This document shows, piece by piece, positions 1 through 4,230 of a stretch of DNA of 6,047 nt. The notes beneath the pieces were generated by a model. That model was not told the DNA's origin. It was given only the letters and a program-made list of their open reading frames with translations, and searched no databases. The translations under genes and the position numbers were made by a program. Source of the DNA: JALYNX01 sp035292685 (lineage in GTDB: Bacteria > Actinomycetota > Acidimicrobiia > Spongiisociales > ZC4RG35); NCBI GenBank assembly GCA_035292685.1, contig DATDPP010000062.1, positions 1 to 6,047 of the forward strand, read 5' to 3'. The number at the start of each line of letters is the position of its first letter. Position 1 is the first letter of the stretch.

Positions 1-56
1 TGACCGCCGCCGACGAGGCAAGGATCGGCGCGCTCGTGAAGAAAGCGGTGAGCTGA
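1..56 (+). CDS. C-terminal tail of an unidentified protein (partial)
   Basis: The frame starting at base 3 reads TAADEARIGALVKKAVS and stops at TGA 54-56. Fifteen of the 17 third codon positions are G or C, the same bias as the certain genes in this window, which supports real coding. The tail is an amphipathic, Ala/Lys-rich helix-like segment. It is too short to assign a family, and I do not recognise it. The gene continues upstream of the window. It is separated from the tRNA gene by about 256 bases and probably belongs to a different transcription unit. Confidence 0.5.
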   Translation, partial: TAADEARIGALVKKAVS

Positions 57-63
57 GGACTGA

Positions 64-89
64 GCTCGGCCACTGGGTCCGGCCTGAGC
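64..89 (+). terminator. Possible weak terminator hairpin after the upstream gene
   Basis: GCTCGGCC (64-71) can pair with GGCC (81-84) plus GAGC (86-89), leaving one bulged T at 85 and a 9-base loop. It lies just after the stop at 54-56. No clean T-tract follows; only a pyrimidine-rich CTTCTTGT occurs about 12 bases further on. It is a candidate 3' end for the upstream gene, but an uncertain one. Confidence 0.25.
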
Positions 90-100
90 GGTCCGGCCTG
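76..100 (+). repeat. Short tandem-like direct repeat GGTCCGGCCTG
   Basis: The 11-base word GGTCCGGCCTG occurs at 76-86 and again at 90-100, a 14-base period with three bases between the copies. Each copy contains the palindromic core TCCGGCC/CCGG. The first copy also forms part of the possible hairpin at 64-89. It may be chance in GC-rich DNA or a small duplicated element; no function can be assigned. Confidence 0.4.
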
Positions 101-261
101 GCTTCTTGTACTTGAGCGTGCCTTTGTCGCCGCGTCCGAACTATCCCCCGCTAACTCGACAGAGGCCTTCGCAACACCCCGCCGATCGTGGGTGCCTCGC
201 AGCCGACACTGTGACAGTTAGTCCGGTTTTTCTGTTCTCTTTCTCTCTTCCCGACACCGAG

Positions 262-290
262 TTTCCACACGGGGGGGATGCCCTTATACT
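262..290 (+). promoter_or_regulatory. Sigma70-type promoter for tRNA-Trp and probably secE-nusG
   Basis: TTTCCA (262-267) as -35 and TATACT (285-290) as -10 are separated by exactly 17 bases. The -10 matches five of six consensus bases and the -35 four of six. The predicted start is about base 297, some 16 bases before the mature tRNA 5' end, a usual short leader. The spacer contains a run of seven Gs (271-277). An A/T-rich, pyrimidine-rich stretch lies upstream (about 221-250). No terminator is visible between the tRNA and secE, so read-through into the protein genes is likely. Confidence 0.6.
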
Positions 291-312
291 TTGCTCTTCC
301 CGCGAACCCCCT

Positions 313-389
313 AGGGGTGTAGCTCGAATTGGTAGAGCGCCGGTCTCCAAAACCGGAGGTTGGGGGTTCGAGTCCCTCCGCCCCTGCCA
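313..389 (+). tRNA. trnW: tRNA-Trp (anticodon CCA)
   Basis: A complete cloverleaf can be folded by eye. The acceptor stem AGGGGTG (313-319) pairs with CGCCCCT (379-385), with one T-G wobble. The D arm is GCTC...GAGC. The anticodon stem CCGGT (340-344)/ACCGG (352-356) carries loop CTCCAAA with anticodon CCA at 347-349. A 5-base variable loop follows, and the T arm GGGGG/CCCTC (362-366/374-378) has loop TTCGAGT. The discriminator is G386, the expected tryptophan identity base, and the 3' CCA (387-389) is encoded. It decodes UGG. A tRNA-Trp gene next to secE-nusG is a common arrangement in Actinobacteria and several other phyla. The secE start lies 32 bases after the CCA. Confidence 0.97.
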
Positions 390-421
390 GACTTGACTCA
401 AATGAGGCTTAGGAAGAAGCG

Positions 422-748
422 ATGAACCGAGAGATGCGCCGCATTCAGGAGCGTGAAGAGCGGCTCCAGAAGAAGCAAGACCCGGGCAAGGACAAGGCCT
501 CGCGTCGTGCTGCGGCTTTACAAGCCAAGCCGCAGACCACGGAGCGCAAGTCGTTCTTCCGCCGTCTGGGAGGCTATCTCCACGAGGTTCGCCAGGAGAT
601 GCGCAAGGTCACCTGGCCCACGCGGGAGCAGATGATCGCCTTCACCACGGTCACGGTCGTCACTTGCGTGATTCTCACGTTTGTCATTTTCGGAATCGAC
701 ATCCTCATGAAGAATCTCGTTTTCAAGCTCCTGGAACTGTCCCAATGA
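422..748 (+). CDS. secE: Preprotein translocase subunit SecE
   Basis: SecE is the small essential subunit that clamps SecY in the plasma-membrane SecYEG channel. The 108-residue product has a highly charged N-terminal extension (residues 1-43, rich in Arg, Lys, Glu and Gln, probably helical and cytosolic). Next come the amphipathic helix and the family hallmark EVRQEMRKVTWPTREQ (55-70). One hydrophobic membrane segment follows (about 73-95), then a short tail. This single-span form is the usual one outside the proteobacteria. The ATG at 422 is preceded by AGGAAG (411-416) at normal spacing; the internal ATG at 434 has no comparable site. The last bases overlap the nusG start. Position directly before nusG supports the call independently of the motif. 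Confidence 0.96.
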   Translation: MNREMRRIQEREERLQKKQDPGKDKASRRAAALQAKPQTTERKSFFRRLGGYLHEVRQEMRKVTWPTREQMIAFTTVTVVTCVILTFVIFGIDILMKNLVFKLLELSQ

Positions 749-1380
749 CGGACACCGTGGAGGCCGTGGAGACCGCCGAGGCGGAGATCGACGCTGAGAT
801 CACCGAACTGGTGGAGGCACCTCCGCCGATCAGCCCCTATGACCTGCCGGGCGATTGGTACGTGATCCACTCCTACTCGGGGTACGAGAACAAGGTGAAG
901 GCCAACCTCGAGACCCGGATTCAGTCGATGCACATGGGCGATCGAATCTTCGAGGTCCATATCCCGATGGAGGACGTGGTCGAGTTCAAAGGCGGGAAGA
1001 AGGTCACGGTTCCCAAGAAGGTGTTCCCCGGCTACATCCTGGTGCGGATGAGTCTCGACGACGACTCCTGGTATGCGGTCCGCAACACACCGGGTGTGAC
1101 CGGCTTCGTGGCAGGGAACGCCCAGAAGCCGACCCCTCTCTCCCGCCGCGAGGTGGAGCGATTCCTCGGGGTTCAGGAGGAAGAGGAGAAGACCAAGCCG
1201 CGGTTCAAGCCCGATTGGGAAGTCGGCGAGCAGGTTCGGGTGGTCACCGGCCCGTTTGCCGATTTCAACGGTGTCATCGAGGACATCAACGTCGACCAGC
1301 AGAAGATCGTGGTGCTGGTCAACATCTTCGGTCGGGACACCCCGGTCGAGCTCGGTTTCGAGGACATCCAGAAGAACTAG
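745..1380 (+). CDS. nusG: Transcription termination/antitermination factor NusG
   Basis: NusG binds the RNA polymerase clamp during elongation, modulates pausing and Rho termination, and can bridge to ribosomal protein S10. The 211-residue protein has an acidic N-terminal extension (1-36). The NGN domain starts at DWYVIHSYSGYENKV (37-51) and includes VPKKVFPGYILVRM (89-102) and the RNTPGVTGFV segment (113-122). A charged linker rich in Glu/Lys (144-155) leads to a KOW domain (about 157-211) with GEQVRVVTGPFADFNGVIEDI. The start at 745 is chosen because ATG overlaps the secE stop as ATGA, with GGAA at 733-736. A start at 664 would put 27 residues of secE-frame shadow on the N-terminus. The overlap suggests translational coupling with secE. 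The acidic extension is common in actinobacterial NusG. Confidence 0.96.
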   Translation: MTDTVEAVETAEAEIDAEITELVEAPPPISPYDLPGDWYVIHSYSGYENKVKANLETRIQSMHMGDRIFEVHIPMEDVVEFKGGKKVTVPKKVFPGYILVRMSLDDDSWYAVRNTPGVTGFVAGNAQKPTPLSRREVERFLGVQEEEEKTKPRFKPDWEVGEQVRVVTGPFADFNGVIEDINVDQQKIVVLVNIFGRDTPVELGFEDIQKN

Positions 1381-1405
1381 GGCCCTAAGCCCCGAGCCTT
1401 AGGCC
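1381..1405 (+). other. Hairpin in the nusG-rplK spacer
   Basis: GG-c-CCTAAG (1381-1389, one bulged C) pairs with CTTAGGCC (1398-1405) around an 8-base loop. It starts immediately after the nusG TAG. The stop codon itself sits in a perfect 10-base palindrome, TAGGGCCCTA (1378-1387), which would compete with this fold. No T-tract follows, so it is not an obvious terminator. It could be an mRNA processing or stability element, or part of a translational control site for the rplK-rplA message, where L1 autoregulation is known in other bacteria. That role is inference. Confidence 0.4.
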
Positions 1406-1427
1406 GCAAGCAGCAACAGGACACAAC

Positions 1428-1856
1428 ATGGGACGTAGAAGACTTGTAACAACGCTGAAACTGCAGCTCCCCGCCGGGCAGGCGACGCCGGCCCCTCCGG
1501 TCGGCACCGCCCTCGGCCCCCACGGGGTCAACCTGATGGAATTCGTCAAGGCCTACAACGACGCCACCGCCAGCCAGCGGGGACAGATCATCCCGGTCGA
1601 GGTCTCGATTTATGAGGATCGCTCATTCGATTTCGTGATGAAGACCCCGCCCGCAGCCGCCCTGCTTCGCCAGGCGGCGAAGGTGGAGAAGGGCTCGGGC
1701 GAGCCGAACAAGGTCAAAGTGGGTTCGGTGAGCAAGACTCAGGTCAAGGAGATCGCCGAGATCAAGATGGTCGACCTCAACGCCAACGATCTCGAGGGCG
1801 CGATGAAGATCATCGAAGGAACCGCCCGATCGATGGGAATAGACGTCGCCGACTGA
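1428..1856 (+). CDS. rplK: 50S ribosomal protein L11
   Basis: L11 binds 23S rRNA helices 43-44 at the stalk base, contacts elongation factors and supports the stringent response. The 142-residue product has the N-terminal domain with LKLQLPAGQATPAPPVG (10-26) and HGVNLMEFVKAYN (32-44), then SIYEDRSFDFVMKTPPAAALL. The rRNA-binding C-terminal domain ends in IAEIKMVDLNANDLEGAMKIIEGTARSMGI. The ATG at 1428 has AGGA (1418-1421) upstream at good spacing. Two residues differ from the near-universal loop GPALGQ: Thr27 and Pro31 give GTALGP, in the proline-rich loop implicated in thiopeptide binding. The N-terminus reads MGRRR rather than the common MAKK. Length is normal for the family. The stop codon lies inside a perfect inverted repeat. 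Confidence 0.97.
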   Translation: MGRRRLVTTLKLQLPAGQATPAPPVGTALGPHGVNLMEFVKAYNDATASQRGQIIPVEVSIYEDRSFDFVMKTPPAAALLRQAAKVEKGSGEPNKVKVGSVSKTQVKEIAEIKMVDLNANDLEGAMKIIEGTARSMGIDVAD

Positions 1857-1867
1857 AAGTCGGCGAC
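1845..1867 (+). other. Perfect 10-bp inverted repeat over the rplK stop codon
   Basis: GTCGCCGACT (1845-1854) and AGTCGGCGAC (1858-1867) are exact reverse complements around a GAA loop. The rplK stop TGA (1854-1856) spans the end of the left arm and the loop. As RNA this would be a very stable hairpin. No T-run follows, so simple intrinsic termination is unlikely. RNA processing, protection against decay, or partial attenuation between rplK and rplA are possible roles. Confidence 0.6.
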
Positions 1868-1874
1868 CCGTGGG

Positions 1875-1891
1875 AGGCCGCAGGGCCGCCT
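1875..1891 (+). other. Second small hairpin in the rplK-rplA spacer
   Basis: AGGC (1875-1878) pairs with GCCT (1888-1891), a C-C mismatch follows, then GC (1880-1881) pairs with GC (1885-1886) around an AGG loop. It sits 8 bases before the AAGGAG ribosome binding site of rplA. It may be a spacer structure or chance in GC-rich DNA. Confidence 0.25.
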
Positions 1892-1909
1892 GAACCACAA
1901 GGAGAGACA

Positions 1910-2626
1910 ATGGCTGGACATGGCAAGAAGTACCTCGAGGCCGCAACGCGGTACGACAAGCAGATCCCTTACCCACCCCAACATGCCCTGGAGCTGGTAA
2001 AGGCCCTCGCTTCAGCCAAGTTCGACGAGACCGTGGAGGCCGCGTTCCGTCTCGGCATCGACCCCAAGAAGGCCGATCAGCTGGTCCGCGGTACCGTTTC
2101 ACTCCCCCACGGCACCGGAAAGGCAGTGCGGGTTGCCGCCTTCGTTCCGCCGGACAAGGAGAACGAAGCGATCGACGCCGGCGCAGACGTGGTCGGGGGC
2201 AAAGAGCTCGTGGAGCAGCTCACCGCCGGGCGTGAGCTCGATTTCGATGTCGCCATCGCCACCCCGGACCTGATGGCCGAAGTCGGGAAGCTGGGGCGAA
2301 TCCTCGGCCCGCGCGGGTTGATGCCGAACCCCAAGGCGGGAACCGTCACCCAAGACGTGGGAAAGGCCGTGTCCGAGTTCAAGGCGGGCCGGATCGAGTA
2401 CCGCAACGATCGTTACGGGAACGTGGCCGTCCCGGTAGGAAAAGTCTCCTTCGACATCGACCAGCTGGTATCCAATCTGGCAGCGGTGTCTGGGGAGTTG
2501 ATTCGGGCCAAGCCTGCCTCATCGAAGGGGCGGTATCTCCAGGCCCTTTCGGTGTCTTCGACGATGGGCCCCGGGGTGAAGGTGGACATCGGGATTCTCG
2601 ACGATGTTGTCAAGGCGGCGGGCTGA
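1910..2626 (+). CDS. rplA: 50S ribosomal protein L1
   Basis: L1 binds 23S rRNA helices 76-78 to form the L1 stalk, which moves deacylated tRNA out of the E site. In several bacteria it also represses translation of its own rplK-rplA message. The 238-residue length is typical. Visible family features are FDETVEAAFRLGIDPKKADQLVRGTVSLPHGTGK (38-71) in domain I and ATPDLM (117-122). The signature GRILGPRGLMPNPKAGTVT (129-147) is in domain II. The return to domain I contains FKAGRIEYRNDRYGNVAVPVG, and the C-terminus is GVKVDIGIL. The ATG at 1910 is preceded by a strong AAGGAG (1899-1904). A terminator begins 22 bases after the stop, ending the secE-rplA unit. Confidence 0.97.
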   Translation: MAGHGKKYLEAATRYDKQIPYPPQHALELVKALASAKFDETVEAAFRLGIDPKKADQLVRGTVSLPHGTGKAVRVAAFVPPDKENEAIDAGADVVGGKELVEQLTAGRELDFDVAIATPDLMAEVGKLGRILGPRGLMPNPKAGTVTQDVGKAVSEFKAGRIEYRNDRYGNVAVPVGKVSFDIDQLVSNLAAVSGELIRAKPASSKGRYLQALSVSSTMGPGVKVDIGILDDVVKAAG

Positions 2627-2648
2627 GCCGGGCCTGAACCGAGTTATG

Positions 2649-2678
2649 GGAAAGCCCCCTCGCTTGAGGGGGCTTTCC
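2649..2678 (+). terminator. Intrinsic terminator of the secE-nusG-rplK-rplA unit
   Basis: A perfect 13-bp stem, GGAAAGCCCCCTC (2649-2661) with GAGGGGGCTTTCC (2666-2678), closes a GCTT tetraloop. The stem's G/C core is flanked by AAA and TTT. The only T-run is inside the 3' arm (TTT, then CC), so termination may be partly Rho- or Nus-assisted, but position and symmetry make this the clear end of the unit. Confidence 0.8.
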
Positions 2679-2987
2679 GGGAGTAGGGGATCTCCGCGCT
2701 CCGGTGCACCGTGGGCTGTAAGGGCTGCGGCTGCCAGGTCCACCGTCCGCACGGGCCGACTTTTCGTCTGTGGACCAGGGTAGGGACTGGTCTCGCTTGT
2801 CGGCCACGCGGCCCTCACTATTAGGGTCCGGAGAGCGGGCGGGGGCGGTCAGGAAACCCGCCCGGGCTCACACGGAGACCCCCTGTTCTCAACTCGCGTA
2901 GTGTCGCGCGCCACGTTCGGCCTGTCCAGGGAGATTCTGGAAGGGGGCAGGTCGGAGATCTCGAATTGCCCAACCCGGCCACCCAGG
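2679..2987 (+). other. Gene-free spacer between the rplA terminator and the rplJ promoter region
   Basis: I found no credible gene here on either strand; the long minus-strand frames have no family features. Contents: a 10-base palindrome CGGTGCACCG (2702-2711); a hairpin GACCAG/CTGGTC (2773-2778/2787-2792); a small hairpin GGCC-ACGC-GGCC (about 2802-2813); and a long G/C-rich hairpin, GAGC plus GGGCGGG (2833-2843), pairing with CCCGCCC and GCTC (2857-2869) with a two-base GG bulge. TTGTCG (2797-2802) and TATTAG (2819-2824), 16 bases apart, make a weak alternative promoter that would give a long rplJ leader. Purpose otherwise unknown. Confidence 0.45.
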
Positions 2988-2993
2988 TACTAT
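2966..2993 (+). promoter_or_regulatory. Candidate promoter for rplJ-rplL
   Basis: TTGCCC (2966-2971) and TACTAT (2988-2993) are separated by 16 bases; each matches four of six consensus positions. The predicted start, about base 3000, lies just upstream of the first arm of the leader structure (3016 onward). That is the expected geometry for an attenuated ribosomal protein operon. A promoter is expected because a strong terminator separates rplA from rplJ. The exact boxes are uncertain. Confidence 0.45.
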
Positions 2994-3015
2994 TGCGACC
3001 TGCAACTCCAATAAA

Positions 3016-3120
3016 CCTCGGCCCGAGACCGTCGGTGTCCCCCAGGGACTGAAAGGCAGCCGCCGCCAACGCAGGTCGCTCCCCCAGGAGCCCCTCGTCT
3101 ACGGCCGAGGGGCTTTGTTG
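3016..3120 (+). promoter_or_regulatory. L10-type ribosomal protein leader with competing RNA structures
   Basis: The leader of rplJ holds several mutually exclusive pairings. CCTCGGCC (3016-3023) is an exact complement of GGCCGAGG (3103-3110), which includes the 3' arm of the terminator at 3089-3114. GTCCC/GGGAC (3037-3041/3045-3049) form a small hairpin. GCTCC/GGAGC (3078-3082/3087-3091) overlaps the terminator's 5' arm. The stretch GAGACCGTCGGTG (3025-3037) resembles the AGAC...GGTG core I recall from L10 leader RNAs, which contain a kink-turn bound by the L10(L12)4 complex. In Bacillus subtilis this complex controls rplJL by transcription attenuation. A similar autoregulation is inferred here; the pairing positions are seen, the ligand is not. 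Confidence 0.6.
3089..3120 (+). terminator. Attenuator terminator in the rplJ leader
   Basis: AGCCCCTCG (3089-3097) pairs perfectly over 9 bp with CGAGGGGCT (3106-3114) around an 8-base loop, followed by TTTGTTG. It ends 10 bases before the rplJ ribosome binding site, so it must be conditional if rplJ is expressed from upstream promoters. The 3' arm can alternatively pair with bases 3016-3023. Confidence 0.7.
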
Positions 3121-3129
3121 ATGTGTATC

Positions 3130-3136
3130 GGAGGAG
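3130..3136 (+). promoter_or_regulatory. rplJ: Strong ribosome binding site fixing the rplJ start
   Basis: GGAGGAG lies 4-6 bases before ATG 3141. An upstream in-frame GTG at 3123 would place this site inside the coding region and has no Shine-Dalgarno sequence of its own, so 3141 is the preferred start. Confidence 0.85.
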
Positions 3137-3140
3137 CGAA

Positions 3141-3746
3141 ATGCCAAGACCGGAGAAGGTCCAGGCTGTTGCCGACATCAAAGAGAGGCTCGAGGGCGCC
3201 GAGGCGGTGTTCCTCACCGAATACCGCGGGTTGACGGTCAAGGCCGTCCAGGCACTCCGACGAAGCCTGCGTGAAAGTGGGGCCGAATACAAGGTGGTCA
3301 AGATGACCCTCGCTCAGCTCGCCGCAAGCGATGCCGGAGTCGAGGGTCTGAACGAGTACCTGGTCGGCCCGACCGCCATCGCCTTCGCGATGAGAGATCC
3401 GGTGGCCACGGCCAAGGCGTTGAAGGACTTCTCGAGGACCAACGAGGTCCTCGTGCTCAAGGCCGGCCTGTTGGCGGGGCACTTCCTCACCCCTGAGGAA
3501 GTCTCCAGGCTCGCCGACATCGAGCCCCGTGACGTGCTGTTGTCGAAGATCGCCGGGGCCGCCAAGGCACCGCTGGCAAAGGCGGCCGGGTTCTTCGCAT
3601 CCTTCAACCGCAATGCCGCAACGATGTTCAACCAGCTACTGGATAAGAAGAGTTCGGGCGAAAACCTGGTGGAGGTGGCCACGGAGGCCAGTCTCCCGGC
3701 GGAGGCGCCCATGACAGACACGGCCGACTCGGCCGAGGAGGAATGA
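3141..3746 (+). CDS. rplJ: 50S ribosomal protein L10
   Basis: L10 binds 23S rRNA beside L11 through its N-terminal domain and carries L7/L12 dimers on its C-terminal helix, forming the stalk that recruits translation GTPases. From ATG 3141 the protein has 201 residues. It begins MPRPEKVQAVADIKERL, then has VFLTEYRGLTVKAVQALRR (23-41), a motif typical of actinobacterial L10, and YKVVKMTLAQLAA (50-62). The last has Met where Asn is more usual. It continues with GPTAIAF, KAGLLAGHFLTPEEV and the helical C-terminus FNRNAATMFNQLLDKK. A tail of about 30 residues rich in Glu, Ala, Ser and Asp follows, making the protein longer than the common 165-175 residues. Acidic tails are known in actinobacterial L10. 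rplL starts three bases after the stop. Confidence 0.96.
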   Translation: MPRPEKVQAVADIKERLEGAEAVFLTEYRGLTVKAVQALRRSLRESGAEYKVVKMTLAQLAASDAGVEGLNEYLVGPTAIAFAMRDPVATAKALKDFSRTNEVLVLKAGLLAGHFLTPEEVSRLADIEPRDVLLSKIAGAAKAPLAKAAGFFASFNRNAATMFNQLLDKKSSGENLVEVATEASLPAEAPMTDTADSAEEE

Positions 3747-3749
3747 TCA

Positions 3750-4142
3750 ATGGCCAAGATGACCACTGATGAGCTGATCAACGTATTCGAGGAGATGACG
3801 GTCCTCGAGCTCAAGGAATTCCTCGACGCGTTCGAGGACAAGTTCGAAGTCACTGCCGCCGCCCCCGTCGCTATGGCGGCCGCCCCCGCCGCCGGTGGGG
3901 ACGGCGCAGGCGCTGCGGCCGTCGAGGAGAAGGACGAGTTCGACGTCGTCCTCACCAGTGCCGGCGCCCAGAAGATCCAGGTGATCAAGGAAGTCCGCGG
4001 CCTCACCTCACTGGGCCTCAAAGAGGCCAAGGACCTGGTCGACGGTGCCCCGGCAAATGTGCTCGAAGCTGTCGAGAAGGAAGTCGCCGAGAAGGCCAAG
4101 GCCACTCTTGAGGCTGCTGGCGCCACCGTGGAGCTCAAATAG
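3750..4142 (+). CDS. rplL: 50S ribosomal protein L7/L12
   Basis: L7/L12 is the multicopy stalk protein that recruits and stimulates EF-Tu, EF-G, IF2 and RF3. The 130-residue product shows the helical dimerisation and L10-binding domain (about 4-33: TTDELINVFEEMTVLELKEF and onward). A flexible Ala/Pro/Gly hinge follows (35-57). The globular C-terminal domain (about 59-130) contains EFDVVLTSAGAQKIQVIKEVR and GLKEAKDLVDGAP, ending in GATVELK. The ATG at 3750 is preceded by GGAGG (3737-3741) located within the last codons of rplJ, so translation of the two genes is tightly linked. Higher output relative to L10 is expected because the stalk needs four or six copies. The TAG stop lies within a strong inverted repeat. 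Confidence 0.97.
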   Translation: MAKMTTDELINVFEEMTVLELKEFLDAFEDKFEVTAAAPVAMAAAPAAGGDGAGAAAVEEKDEFDVVLTSAGAQKIQVIKEVRGLTSLGLKEAKDLVDGAPANVLEAVEKEVAEKAKATLEAAGATVELK

Positions 4143-4159
4143 CGAAGCTATTGAGCTCC
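4130..4159 (+). terminator. Hairpin over the rplL stop codon, probable first terminator
   Basis: GGAGCTCAAATAGC (4130-4143) pairs with GCTATTGAGCTCC (4147-4159) as 13 bp with one bulged A around a GAA loop. The rplL stop TAG (4140-4142) is in the left arm. The apex GCGAAGC (4142-4148) is the sequence of a known exceptionally stable DNA mini-hairpin. GTTCTACGTTTT follows, a loose T-rich tail. It may terminate, pause polymerase, or protect the rplL 3' end. Confidence 0.55.
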
Positions 4160-4165
4160 GTTCTA

Positions 4166-4187
4166 CGTTTTGCGTAATGCGTTTTGC
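4166..4187 (+). repeat. Direct repeat CGTTTTGC between the two rplL 3' hairpins
   Basis: CGTTTTGC occurs at 4166-4173 and 4180-4187, a 14-base period. Each copy also sits in a tiny inverted repeat: TACG-TTTTG-CGTA (4164-4176) and ATGC-GTTTT-GCAT (4177-4189). This is an A/T-rich island in otherwise GC-rich sequence. Function unknown. Confidence 0.45.
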
Positions 4188-4230
4188 ATAGAGCGGAGAT
4201 GGCCCCCTCCGGGGGCCATCTCCGCTCTAT
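4188..4230. terminator. Bidirectional terminator with a perfect 20-bp stem between rplL and the pepN-like gene
   Basis: The 20 bases at 4188-4207 (ATAGAGCGGAGATGG then five Cs) are the exact reverse complement of 4211-4230, around a TCC loop. It lies between two convergent genes and serves both orientations. On the plus strand the stem is followed by a short TTG. On the minus strand no T-run follows, so termination there may depend on the stem alone or on Rho. The TAG stop of the minus-strand gene (4227-4229) is within the stem. Confidence 0.85.

Noticed and set aside
211..240. GTGACA as an additional upstream promoter for the tRNA
   Set aside because: No TATAAT-like element lies at the right distance; the region is a pyrimidine tract, and the 262-290 promoter is much better.
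106..396. Plus-strand open frame of 96 residues across the promoter and tRNA
   Set aside because: It reads through the promoter and the whole tRNA, lacks a ribosome binding site, and shows no family features.
141..401. Minus-strand open frame of 86 residues containing RRDSNPQPPVLETGALPIRAT
   Set aside because: This is the familiar false protein produced by reading across a tRNA gene antisense; the conserved part corresponds exactly to the tRNA-Trp cloverleaf.
393..421. TTGACT just after the tRNA as a -35 box for a secE promoter
   Set aside because: No -10-like sequence lies 15-19 bases downstream; the next bases are the secE ribosome binding site and start.
664..744. Upstream extension of nusG to a start at 664
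   Set aside because: These 27 residues are the secE coding region read in another frame; the ATG at 745 fits the ATGA overlap and NusG family length.
3123..3140. GTG start at 3123 for rplJ
   Set aside because: It would place the strong GGAGGAG ribosome binding site inside the gene; ATG 3141 gives the canonical L10 N-terminus MPRPEKV.
2821..3147. Minus-strand open frame of 108 residues across the rplJ leader
   Set aside because: It covers the attenuator and promoter region, has no family features, and is explained by few stop codons in GC-rich DNA.
3314..4138. Minus-strand open frame of 274 residues opposite rplJ and rplL
   Set aside because: It is Ser/Ala-rich low-complexity antisense of ribosomal protein codons in a GC-rich gene, with no recognisable domain, and it overlaps two certain genes completely.
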